From an uncultured Sutterella sp. (GTDB lineage: Bacteria > Pseudomonadota > Gammaproteobacteria > Burkholderiales > Burkholderiaceae_F), in assembly GCA_937943605.1 (NCBI GenBank), contig CALEAW010000028.1:1-56318 (forward strand): DNA of 56,318 nt, written 5' to 3'. Each line of letters starts with the position of its first letter. Within the stretch, counting starts at the first letter, position 1. The notes under the pieces are model-generated. The model was not told where the DNA came from, made no database searches, and saw nothing but the letters and a program-made list of their open reading frames with translations. Both the position numbers and the translations under genes were made by a program. This document shows, piece by piece, positions 33,060 to 41,205 of the stretch.

Positions 33060-34418
33060 TTAAGCACGAATCGGGAGCGGCAAGGTCGGATCGAGCCAAG
33101 CGGTACCCACAGAGTGGACAGGCTGGCCGCCACCATTCACACAGCCACCAGGGCAGTTCATCACTTCAATGAAGTGGTAACGATTCTTGTCCTGATGGAT
33201 ACGATGGATCACTTCTTCAAGACCCTGGTTGGCACCGTTGACCACACAAACACGGATCTCAACCACTTCACCACCCTTAGCCTTCACAGGCACAGGAATC
33301 GTCGCTTCGACGATGGCATTGTGGTAGCCACGAACAACTTCAATATCAGCGTTCTTGAGATCCTGACCAGAGAGTGCAAAGTAAGCCGTACGCAATGCAG
33401 CTTCCATCACACCACCCGAGTTACCGAAGATCGTACCGCCACCAGAATAGACTTCAAGAACGCCACGTTCGCGCTTCTTAGGCATCTTGAGCGGATTGAT
33501 GCCCTTACGACGCATCAACTCAGCGATGTCACGCGCAGTCAAGCAAGCATCAATATCCTGATAGGACGGCGTATCTTCTGGAATCATGCCGTTGGCCTTA
33601 GCCCACTTCCAAGCGCTATTCATTTCAGGACGAGCCGCTTCGAAGATCTTAGACGTACACGGCGTGACCGTCACCAAATAAATCTTGCGAGGATCGCACT
33701 TGAAGAGGTACTTGGCAGCCCAGGTCTTGGCAATCGCACCACCCATCTGCAAAGGCGACTTCGCCGTAGAGACGTGCGGGATAAGGTCAGCATGGTTCGT
33801 TTCCATGTTCTTGACCCAGGCCGGGCAGCAGGACGTGAAGTGCGGGAACGGATGTTCAGCCATTTCCTTCACATCTTCGCTACGGTCGTTCAACAACCAG
33901 TAACGAACCTTCTTCACGAATTCCGTACCTTCTTCCATAATGGTCTGGTCAGCGGAACTATTACTGTCGTAAACCGTGAAGCCCAAAGCTTCAAGGGCAT
34001 TCGTCATCTGATCGGTCGACAGTTCACCAGGTTCACCGCCAAACTCTTCGCAGAGCGAAACACGCACAGCGGGGGACGGATGTGCGATGCAGATACGAGA
34101 CTTGTCAGCAAGCACTTCCTCGACCTGGTTCACAAAGCTCATCTGTTCGATGGCTTCAAACGGGCAGGCGATCAAGCACTGGCCACAATAGACACAAGCG
34201 TCCTCAATGATATGATGCTTCGCGCCCAAGCCACCCGCAATCGCATTAGTCGGGCAGAACTTTGAGCAGGTATCGCAACCAACACATCGATCTTGATTAA
34301 TATGAATGATGCCACGAAGTTCACCCTTACGAAGGTTACCTACATAAGCAGGTCCCTTTTCTCCATGAGCATTATCGCTAGGAGGGTAAGTATGAATCGT
34401 CATTGTTGTATTGGACAT
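33060..34418 (-). CDS. hydA: [FeFe]-hydrogenase large (catalytic) subunit
   Basis: The 452-aa enzyme interconverts H2 with protons and electrons. Two ferredoxin clusters are ligated by Cys45/48/51/55 and Cys75/78/81/85. The H-cluster motifs are TSCCPAW (195-201), TPCTSKIFE (252-260) and VMNCPGGCVNGGGQP (419-433), so Cys198, Cys254, Cys422 and Cys426 bind the cluster and Cys197 is the proton relay. The Asn at 421 replaces a usual Ala. It has no signal of its own and should travel with the Tat-bearing HydB. Maturation genes hydEFG are not in the window. Ribosome site GGAGAG fixes the start. Confidence 0.95.
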   Translation of the reverse strand: MSNTTMTIHTYPPSDNAHGEKGPAYVGNLRKGELRGIIHINQDRCVGCDTCSKFCPTNAIAGGLGAKHHIIEDACVYCGQCLIACPFEAIEQMSFVNQVEEVLADKSRICIAHPSPAVRVSLCEEFGGEPGELSTDQMTNALEALGFTVYDSNSSADQTIMEEGTEFVKKVRYWLLNDRSEDVKEMAEHPFPHFTSCCPAWVKNMETNHADLIPHVSTAKSPLQMGGAIAKTWAAKYLFKCDPRKIYLVTVTPCTSKIFEAARPEMNSAWKWAKANGMIPEDTPSYQDIDACLTARDIAELMRRKGINPLKMPKKRERGVLEVYSGGGTIFGNSGGVMEAALRTAYFALSGQDLKNADIEVVRGYHNAIVEATIPVPVKAKGGEVVEIRVCVVNGANQGLEEVIHRIHQDKNRYHFIEVMNCPGGCVNGGGQPVHSVGTAWLDPTLPLPIRA

Positions 34419-34562
34419 TTAAACTCTCCAAATTCGACATAGGTGGGAGTGACAGTTCCTTAGCTGTGAAGGTTTAGTACCAAAGCTTTTCAACACGAAA
34501 AGATATCGGTGGGGAATGTCACGAAAAGCGTATGAGACACTAGGCTAAGAACTATACCTTAT

Positions 34563-34592
34563 ATTTTAAATGGTTGACATATTTTTAGTCAA
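34563..34592 (-). promoter_or_regulatory. Sigma-70-like promoter of the hydrogenase operon
   Basis: On the minus strand TTGACT (34592-34587) and TAAAAT (34568-34563) are 18 bp apart, close to consensus. TTGAC and GTCAA also form an inverted repeat (34574-34592) that could be an operator over the -35 box. The leader to the start codon is about 140 nt. Confidence 0.5.
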
Positions 34593-34675
34593 TCAAACAC
34601 CACTCGAAAACGCCTAATTTCCTGTCGATTACTACACAATTAATGCCTGTTTTTAAGGCATAAAAACTTTGCTTT

Positions 34676-35170
34676 TTAGCGGCCTTCTGAACTCGTTCGC
34701 CAGAGTCCATCTAGCCATTCCACCATCGGTGTCCATAGGTATTTACGTATGGGTGGGTCGATTTTTTCTGTCGAATCAAAGTCTTGATCTATCTCAATAT
34801 TGAGCGCAGCCTCTTGCATGCTTTGGTCGTCTAAAGATCTCACTTTGGCCACTAATACATAACCACGCTTTGAAACCGTATGAATATAGTCGGGCGACTC
34901 GTCACGTGTTCGACCGTCTCTTAAGGCCTTACGTAATTCAAAAATACTTTGGTTAACCGCTTGGTCGGTCACGATCGCGCGATGCCAAACATGGGTGATG
35001 AGTTCATCACGACTCACAACATGCCCAGCATGGTTGGCAAGATACACCATCAAATCGGTGAGACGCGGCGATAAGGTCACTTCGTGCGACGCGCGAGAGA
35101 TCGTATTGCGTTCGCCATCCACCGACCAATCGTCGACTTGCCAATGCATGGGTATAAGGACTTTATCCAT
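34676..35170 (-). CDS. CadC-like winged-helix regulator lacking a membrane anchor
   Basis: The 164-aa protein has an OmpR/CadC-type DNA-binding domain at residues 10-110: SHEVTLSPRLTDLMVYLANHAGHVVSRDELITHVWH, then VNQSIFELRKALRD and YIHTVSKRGYVLVA, the usual wing. CadC proteins continue with a membrane helix and a periplasmic pH/amine sensor of about 300 residues. Here only a 50-residue acidic tail follows, with no membrane segment. It is divergent from the ornithine decarboxylase locus and probably controls it. AAGGAGG precedes the ATG. Truncation from the sensor form or a natural short form are both possible. Confidence 0.8.
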   Translation of the reverse strand: MDKVLIPMHWQVDDWSVDGERNTISRASHEVTLSPRLTDLMVYLANHAGHVVSRDELITHVWHRAIVTDQAVNQSIFELRKALRDGRTRDESPDYIHTVSKRGYVLVAKVRSLDDQSMQEAALNIEIDQDFDSTEKIDPPIRKYLWTPMVEWLDGLWRTSSEGR

Positions 35171-35407
35171 CTTGATGCCTCCTTTATGTCTAACAGCACC
35201 TCTCTCAAGGGGTTTCAGAGGATTTCATTATAGAAATTGCCGTTTTTAGGAGACGTAACGAAGTTCGACAAAGCGTTGCTCATCAGTCTTTTGTCAATAA
35301 ATCAACTCCCTGTCACCATTTTCACTTTCTCCTCTCTATGTGTCGAATTCATCAAGCTTAAACAAACATCATCGTTAGATAATCTTTTGTAACCTGATGC
35401 TTTAGTG

Positions 35408-35497
35408 ATGACTTCGCGCTTTCGATTCTCGATCATGAAGGTCAACGGCGAACGGCTACCTGTTCTTTCGTTCGTCGTGAAGCCGTCACCTGGTTAA
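35408..35497 (+). CDS. Candidate leader peptide ORF upstream of speF
   Basis: An open frame of 29 codons (or 20 from ATG 35435) ends TAA at 35495-35497 inside the decarboxylase leader. The product would be MTSRFRFSIMKVNGERLPVL followed by SFVVKPSPG. Its last codons lie on the 5' arm of an 11-bp stem. The known speF leader peptide (SpeFL) senses ornithine by stalling the ribosome; this frame has the same position. No Shine-Dalgarno is seen before either ATG, which weakens the call. Confidence 0.35.
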   Translation: MTSRFRFSIMKVNGERLPVLSFVVKPSPG

Positions 35498-35541
35498 CAC
35501 CCTGCTTTTTATCTCCTTGGGCACTTGACGAACCAGGTGAC
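35485..35541 (+). promoter_or_regulatory. Leader stem that overlaps the end of the candidate peptide ORF
   Basis: GTCACCTGGTT (35485-35495) pairs perfectly with AACCAGGTGAC (35531-35541). A second stem GGCCGAG/CTCGGCC (35557-35600) follows and ends 22 nt before the decarboxylase start. A ribosome stalled on the peptide's last codons would block the first stem. Confidence 0.5.
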
Positions 35542-35621
35542 GCATTTATTTAGTTCGGCCGAGGCTCGTAACGACTTTTTGACCTGCTACCCGCTCGGCC
35601 TATCACGCATGGAGAGTTGTA

Positions 35622-37831
35622 ATGCGCAAATTGCAGATTGCAGCAACACCATCAACGATTCAGTCCTTTCAGTCTGAACGCCAGGTTGTTTCGCTCACAG
35701 ATGCTGACATGACCACCATCTCAGCCGTCGTCATGACGGCTAAAGAAGCCATGTCTGGGCTTCTCGACCAAGTCGATGCCAATGCCTTTGGTATCCCAGT
35801 CATCTTGTTAAATTTTGACGAAACCTTGCCAAGCGACCTTTTCGGGCAAGCCGTCTCCGTTATTAACGCCAACCCGACAGACATCAATCTCTTTGGCCGT
35901 CAGATTGATGCCGCAGCTCAAAAGTATGAAGACCGCTTGTTGCCACCTTTTTTTGGTGCGCTTGAAAACTACGTCAAGGAAGGGTTTGCGCAGTTTGACT
36001 GTCCGGGGCATCAGGGCGGTGCTTTCTTCCGTCGTCATCCGGCTGGCCGTGAATTTACGCACTTCTTTGGCGAAAATCTCTTTAGAGCCGACCTCTGTAA
36101 TGCCGACGTCTCCTGTTGATTCACGAAGGGGCACCGTGCGCAGCACAGCAAGCCGCTGCTAAGGTTTATCACGCCGATAAAACCTACTTTGTTCTAAACG
36201 GTACGTCGGCCTCAAATAAAGTGGTCTTGAATGCTCTGTTGGCACCGGGCGACTTGGTGCTTTTTGACCGCAATAACCATAAGTCTTGTCACCATGGTGC
36301 CCTACTTCAAGCGGGGGCCACGCCGATCTATCTCGAAACCGCCCGTAATGGCTATGGTTTCATTGGTGGGATTGACAACCACTGCTTTGAAGAAGCCTAT
36401 TTGCGTGATTTGGTGCGTGAAGTAGCGCCAGAACGTGCTGACGAAAAGCGACCTTTCCGCTTAGCCGTGATTCAGTTAGGCACCTACGACGGTACGATCT
36501 ATAACGCACGTCAGGTCGTCGACCGTATCGGTCACTTGTGTGACTACATCCTTTTTGACTCCGCTTGGGTGGGCTACGAGCAATTCATCCCAATGATGAA
36601 AGACTGTTCACCTCTACTTCTTGAATTGGGCCCTGACGATCCAGGTATCTTCGTCACGCAGTCCGTGCATAAGCAGCAAGCTGGGTTTTCTCAAACGTCC
36701 CAAATCCACAAGAAGGACCATCACATCAAGGGACAAGCCCGTTACTGTCCACATAAGCGCCTCAATAACGCCTTTATGATGCACGCGTCAACGTCACCCT
36801 TCTATGCACTCTTTGCGGCGCTCGACGTCAACGCCCGTATGCATGCAGGTGAAAGTGGACGCCTCCTGTGGGCAGACTGTGTCCGTGTCACGATTGAAGC
36901 ACGTAAGGCTTTACTTGGGTGCTGCCACTATATCAAGCCCTTTATTCCACCGATGATTGACGGTCAGCCGTGGGCGAGCTACCCCACCGAAACGATCGCA
37001 ACCGACATTCGCTTCTTTGCCTTTGATCCGAAGGCCAACTGGCACCACTTCGAAGGCTATGCCGATCATCAGTACTTTGTTGACCCGTGCAAATTCATGT
37101 TGACGACGCCTGGGATTGACACTGAAACGGGTGACTATGACAACTTCGGGATACCAGCCACGATTTTGGCGAACTTCTTGCGTGAAAACGGCATCGTGCC
37201 TGAAAAGTGCGACTTAAATTCGATTCTTTTCTTGATGACCCCTGCCGAAAACGCGGCCAAGATGCAGCACCTCATTATGCAGATTGCGCGTTTTGAAGCG
37301 TTTGTTGATAAGGATGCGCCACTCGCTGAGGTTTTGCCTTCGATTTATAAGCAGAACGAATCGCGTTACCGTGGTTACACGATCCGCCAGCTCTGCCAAG
37401 AAATGCATGACTTTTATAAGTCAAATCATGTGAAGGATCTTCAAAAGGCCATGTTCCGTAAAGCGCACTTCCCGAAGCGCGCCATGGAGCCTCAAGACGC
37501 CAACTACGAATTCATTCGCGGTCACGCTGAACTTGTGCCGCTTGAAAAAGCTGAAGGTCGCATCGCGGCTGAAGGCGGTCTCCCCTACCCACCCGGCGTC
37601 CTTTGCGTGGTACCCGGTGAAGTCTGGGGTGACTCGGTCTTGAAGTACTTCTTGGCGCTCGAAGAAGGCATTAATCGCTTCCCTGGTTTTGCACCTGAAC
37701 TCCAAGGCGTCTATATCCGTCAAGACGAAGATGGTCGCAAACGTGCTTATGGGTACGTTCTCACCGAATCCAAAGCACTCCCCTACCGTCGTCCGTTGGC
37801 CATTGGCTGCCAAACGGAAGGTAACCACTAA
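35622..37831 (+). pseudogene. speF: Inducible ornithine decarboxylase, split by a 10-nt deletion
   Basis: The two frames (35622-36119 and 36116-37831) together make about 736 residues, the length of SpeF-type ornithine decarboxylases (PLP fold I, ornithine to putrescine plus CO2). The first has the N-terminal wing and FDCPGHQGGAFFRRHPAGREF. The second has the PLP-lysine segment VTQSVHKQQAGFSQTSQIHKKD and PYPPGVLCVVPGE. Relatives read ADVxLGDLLIHEG at the join; here ADVS is followed by out-of-frame LLIHEG, which needs ten bases that are missing. TGA (36117-36119) overlaps the TTG at 36116, so a second chain might still be made. GGAGAG stands before the ATG. potE follows. Confidence 0.85.
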
Positions 37832-37906
37832 CCGTCTTTAACGTTTCTCGTCAGGCGCATTTCGCTCTTTATGCGTTTTGCGCCTTTGTATACTCTTGGA
37901 GGCTTT

Positions 37907-39208
37907 ATGGCCAACAATGCAAAAATGAGTGTCACGCAATTGACGCTACTGACGGCACTCAACATGATGGGTTCGGGGATCATTATGCTCCCGACCAAAC
38001 TCGCACAAGTCGGGACCTTCTCGATTGTTTCCTGGCTTGTCACTGCGACCGGGTCTACCGCACTCGCATATGCGTTTGCCAAGTGTGGCATGCTATCGCG
38101 CAATAAGGCCGGTATGGGTGGCTATGCCGAATATGCGTTTGGTAAATCTGGCTCTTTTATGGCGAACTACACATATTGTGTTTCGCTTTTGATTGCCAAT
38201 ATCGCCATTGCCATTTCTGCCGTGGGCTATGGCATTGCGCTCCTTGGCATTCAACTCTCTCCAGTTGAAACCTGTGTCGCCACGATCGGCGTCCTGTGGA
38301 TTTGTACTGTTTTAAATTTCAAAGGGGCAAGTATCACAGGGGCTCTGTCGAGCATCTCAGCCTGGGGCGTCATTTTACCCATTGGCTTTTTGTCATTCTT
38401 TGGTTGGTATTGGTTTTCGCCTGAACTCTATATCAATAGTTGGAATCCGCATCACATCCCCACGTTTGATGCCATCTCATCATCCATTGCTATGACCCTT
38501 TGGGCGTTCTTAGGGCTCGAAAGTGCTTGTGCCAACTCTGAATCCGTTGACAATCCTGAAAAAAACGTCCCTAAAGCCGTGATGTGTGCCACCTTGGGTG
38601 TCGCAGTGATTTATATCCTCTCGACGAACGTGGCTGCTGGGATTGTTAATAACGATGCCCTCGTGAAGTCCACAGCCCCCTTTGGCCTCGTCTTTAGCAC
38701 GATCTTTGACGGAACAGCCGGCAAGATTGTCATGGCCATGATGGTGCTCTCTTGCTCAGGCTCGTTACTCTCTTGGCAATTCACCATTGCACGTGTCTTT
38801 AAAGCTTCGGCCGATGACGGGTATTTCCCTCATTGGTTCTCTAAGGTCACCAAGGACGACGCACCAGTCGTTGGCATGCTCATCATCGTGTGCATCCAGA
38901 CCTTAATGGCTTTGATGACAATCAGTCCGTCTCTTTATAAGCAATTCAATACGCTCGTGAATTTGGCGGTGGTCACAAACATCATGCCCTACATCCTCTC
39001 CATGGCTGCTGTCTTTGTCATGGTCAAGGTCGAACACGTCAACCCTAGCCACGCGAAAGTCATTAAGTGCATGGCCTTTATTGGGGCGATTTATAGCTTC
39101 TACGCGCTTTATGCCTCGGGCTTTAGTGCGATGACTTACGGCTCGCTCGTCACGTTCGCGGGTTGGACGCTTTACGCCTTTGCAGCTGAACGCATGGTGA
39201 AGGCCTAA
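37907..39208 (+). CDS. potE: Putrescine/ornithine antiporter
   Basis: The 433-aa APC-family transporter has 12 predicted membrane helices and typical PotE phrases: LNMMGSGIIMLPTKLAQVGTFSIVSWLVTATG near the N-terminus, KAGMGGYAEYAFGKSG, and FLGLESACANSESVDNPEKNVPKA in the middle. It exchanges external ornithine for internal putrescine, using up protons together with SpeF. The ATG at 37907 is chosen for TTGGAGG just upstream. It follows the broken decarboxylase by 75 bp. The reading frame is intact. Confidence 0.92.
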   Translation: MANNAKMSVTQLTLLTALNMMGSGIIMLPTKLAQVGTFSIVSWLVTATGSTALAYAFAKCGMLSRNKAGMGGYAEYAFGKSGSFMANYTYCVSLLIANIAIAISAVGYGIALLGIQLSPVETCVATIGVLWICTVLNFKGASITGALSSISAWGVILPIGFLSFFGWYWFSPELYINSWNPHHIPTFDAISSSIAMTLWAFLGLESACANSESVDNPEKNVPKAVMCATLGVAVIYILSTNVAAGIVNNDALVKSTAPFGLVFSTIFDGTAGKIVMAMMVLSCSGSLLSWQFTIARVFKASADDGYFPHWFSKVTKDDAPVVGMLIIVCIQTLMALMTISPSLYKQFNTLVNLAVVTNIMPYILSMAAVFVMVKVEHVNPSHAKVIKCMAFIGAIYSFYALYASGFSAMTYGSLVTFAGWTLYAFAAERMVKA

Positions 39209-39252
39209 CGCTCTTTAGCAAAACAATAAAAACTCTCTGAAACACACCTTTT

Positions 39253-39290
39253 GGGCGTCAAGCTTAGGTCCCGCTTGGCGCCCGCTTTTT
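39253..39290 (+). terminator. Intrinsic terminator of speF-potE
   Basis: GGGCG-T-CAAGC / GCTTG-G-CGCCC is an 11-bp stem with one G-T pair, followed by GCTTTTTAT. Confidence 0.75.
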
Positions 39291-39329
39291 ATGTGCTTTG
39301 AGGTGTCTGCGGTCAAAATTCCCTACTTC

Positions 39330-39386
39330 GAAACCTCTCTTTCGAGAGAGGAACCATCCCTCCAAAGGGAGAGTCAGAGGCGTTTC
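39330..39386 (+). promoter_or_regulatory. Structured leader with alternative pairings
   Basis: CCTCTCT-TTCG-AGAGAGG (39334-39351) is a stable hairpin with a UUCG loop. Its 5' arm, with GAAAC before it (39330-39338), can instead pair with AGAG-GC-GTTTC at 39376-39386. The structure lies about 70 bp before the small membrane protein gene. Confidence 0.35.
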
Positions 39387-39458
39387 AATCCTTTTTAGGT
39401 TCAAAAACCGCTATGATAGGCACTTCTCGATTTCAACCCTCGCTTGAGAGCTTTCACC

Positions 39459-39788
39459 GTGAAGCGTTTCTTTTTGATGCTCGCGCCCGCGTTGGCGCAC
39501 CTACTTTTTTGCGCCCATTTGCTCTACCAAGGCGCACCGCTTTTGCTTGCCGCCTTGCCGTTGATCGGCTTACCGCTTTTGGCCATTCGTCGATTCCCGG
39601 TGCCGCTCTTACAAATCATCGCGTTGGTCCTCTATACCGTCGAATGGGTGCGAACCACCTGGGTGCTAATTTCGTTTCGTATGGAAGCCGGCATCACGAT
39701 TCATCCAGCCATCGAAATTCTGTGTGGCGTGACGGTCTTTACGCTTTGCTCAACCTTAGTTTTTCGGTCGTCTACGATGCGCCATTAA
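39459..39788 (+). CDS. Small membrane protein (109 aa)
   Basis: The GTG start at 39459 has GAGAG nine bases upstream and gives MKRFFLMLAPALAHLLFCAH. The product has three to four membrane helices (residues 4-24, 26-43, 50-68 and 83-103 approximately). I do not recognise a family. A competing frame (39413-39859) covers the same DNA but is Arg-rich and poorly protein-like. The gene is followed by a 9-bp hairpin (39802-39838) and the MFS gene. Confidence 0.6.
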   Translation: MKRFFLMLAPALAHLLFCAHLLYQGAPLLLAALPLIGLPLLAIRRFPVPLLQIIALVLYTVEWVRTTWVLISFRMEAGITIHPAIEILCGVTVFTLCSTLVFRSSTMRH

Positions 39789-39801
39789 CAAAACCTCAAA
39801 A

Positions 39802-39838
39802 GAGAGTGGCACTCATCCATTGTGGCGCCGCCACTCTC
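39802..39838 (+). promoter_or_regulatory. Intergenic hairpin
   Basis: GAGAGTGGC / GCCACTCTC, a 9-bp perfect stem with a 19-nt loop and no T tract, lies between the membrane-protein and MFS genes. Confidence 0.35.
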
Positions 39839-39955
39839 GCAAAGACTACTCCCCTCTAAGCCGACATATTCATGTAATACGGCGAAAACCCTTCTTGCAG
39901 TACGGGTCTCTTTGGACTAACCTTCTCAAAGACCTCAAAAAAACACATTGACCCC

Positions 39956-41125
39956 ATGACCGCACCTCAAAAGACCGCATCGACGCTCCTTTTTGGCGTC
40001 AGTCCGTTTTTAGACGGCTTTCTTACCGTAGCCACTGGCTTTATCGTCGCGTATTTTCTTTCGATCGGCGAATCGACCTATGCCATGTCCTTTTTAGCGA
40101 GTGGCTATGTGGGTGGTGCGCTCATTGGTTGTAGTTTTGTGGGCACACTCGCTGACCGCTTTGGCCGTCGCCCCGTGGCCATTACGCTCCTCATTTTGAT
40201 CGGGTTAGTAGCGATCATCCCGACCGTGAGTCAAGCCCCTTGGGTCATCATTTTGGCTCACGCCACATTGGGACTCTTGGTGGGTGCGGATCAACCTGTG
40301 TCGTTAGCGATCGTCGCTGAAGCAAGTTCCGAAGAAAAACGTCAAGGTCGTCTTGCACTCCTCATGCTCGTTTGGTACATCGGTGCTTTAGTGGGGGTTT
40401 TGTGTTCGATCGGACTTCAAGGTGAGCAAATCCTTGAACTCTATTTCTTGCCTGTGATTTTGGCGCTCATCACGCTCCCCTTTCGTCTTCGCATGGCTGA
40501 ATCTCAAGCCTGGCGTGACGCTAAAGCCCAACCTCAAACAGCAAGTACTCGCCCGACCTTACGCACGGTCTTACAAAAGCGCCCTCGCGAACTGATTTTT
40601 TGCACCGGGATGTGGCTTTGCCAAACGATACCTGTGACAGTGTTCCTCTACTATAGCCCCGTCATTTTAGGTGCCTTAACGGGCGGTACCGATCCAACGC
40701 TTCAGATTGCCATTCTCTACTCGGCCTTCTTGATTGGCGCAGCGCCTATGGCTTTTGGCTTTAAGCCGAGTCCCTCGTTTGTGCTCACAGCCACTTTCGG
40801 TGCCATGGCTTTAGGGATGGCCGGCATTGCGTTCACTGGACAAAGCCCGATGTTGTTGCTCATCTTTGTGGTGATTTATGCCTTGGGTTATGGGATGCAA
40901 ACGACTTTGGACTACATCTACCCGAACATTCTCTTTCCGACCGACATACGTACGACAGCTTCGGGTTGGGTGTTCGCGTTGGCGCGTGTTGGATCAGCCA
41001 CGGCTGCTTTCTTATTCCCCTTCTTATTAAAGGCCTTTGGTACCACGCCCGTCCTCCTGGGTGGTTCGTTGATCGCGCTCTCGGGGATCAGTTGGCTGTT
41101 TGTATTGCCTAAGCACGAGCGCTAA
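39956..41125 (+). CDS. Major facilitator superfamily transporter
   Basis: The 389-aa protein has 12 membrane helices in the MFS plan. The signature between helices 2 and 3 is GTLADRFGRRPVAITLL, and GLLVGADQPVSLAIVAEASSEEKRQGRLALL matches the sugar/metabolite:H+ symporter branch. It is short for this branch, with little loop between halves. The ribosome site is weak (no clear AGG before the ATG). Substrate is unknown. Confidence 0.85.
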   Translation: MTAPQKTASTLLFGVSPFLDGFLTVATGFIVAYFLSIGESTYAMSFLASGYVGGALIGCSFVGTLADRFGRRPVAITLLILIGLVAIIPTVSQAPWVIILAHATLGLLVGADQPVSLAIVAEASSEEKRQGRLALLMLVWYIGALVGVLCSIGLQGEQILELYFLPVILALITLPFRLRMAESQAWRDAKAQPQTASTRPTLRTVLQKRPRELIFCTGMWLCQTIPVTVFLYYSPVILGALTGGTDPTLQIAILYSAFLIGAAPMAFGFKPSPSFVLTATFGAMALGMAGIAFTGQSPMLLLIFVVIYALGYGMQTTLDYIYPNILFPTDIRTTASGWVFALARVGSATAAFLFPFLLKAFGTTPVLLGGSLIALSGISWLFVLPKHER

Positions 41126-41150
41126 GTTCAATACCAACGAGCAAAAACAC

Positions 41151-41186
41151 AACGGGTTGAGCACCGTTCGATACTCAACCCGTTTT
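41151..41186. terminator. Bidirectional terminator between MFS gene and APE operon
   Basis: AACGGGTTGAG / CTCAACCCGTT is a perfect 11-bp stem with a 12-nt loop, followed by TTCGTC after TT on the plus strand and by GTGTTTTTGC on the minus strand, where it closes the APE operon. Confidence 0.75.
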
Positions 41187-41205
41187 CGTCAAAATCGCCT
41201 TTGCG

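Noticed and set aside
33114..34265. Long plus-strand open frame opposite hydA
   Set aside because: It is the antisense shadow of hydA, rich in His, Arg and Thr, without motifs or a ribosome site.
34574..34592. FNR box upstream of the hydrogenase
   Set aside because: TTGAC-N9-GTCAA has the wrong spacing and half-site for the FNR pattern TTGAT-N4-ATCAA; it was kept only as a possible operator over the promoter.
39413..39859. Alternative frame over the small membrane protein
   Set aside because: Arg/Ala/His-rich product without a ribosome site, while the other frame encodes regular membrane helices.
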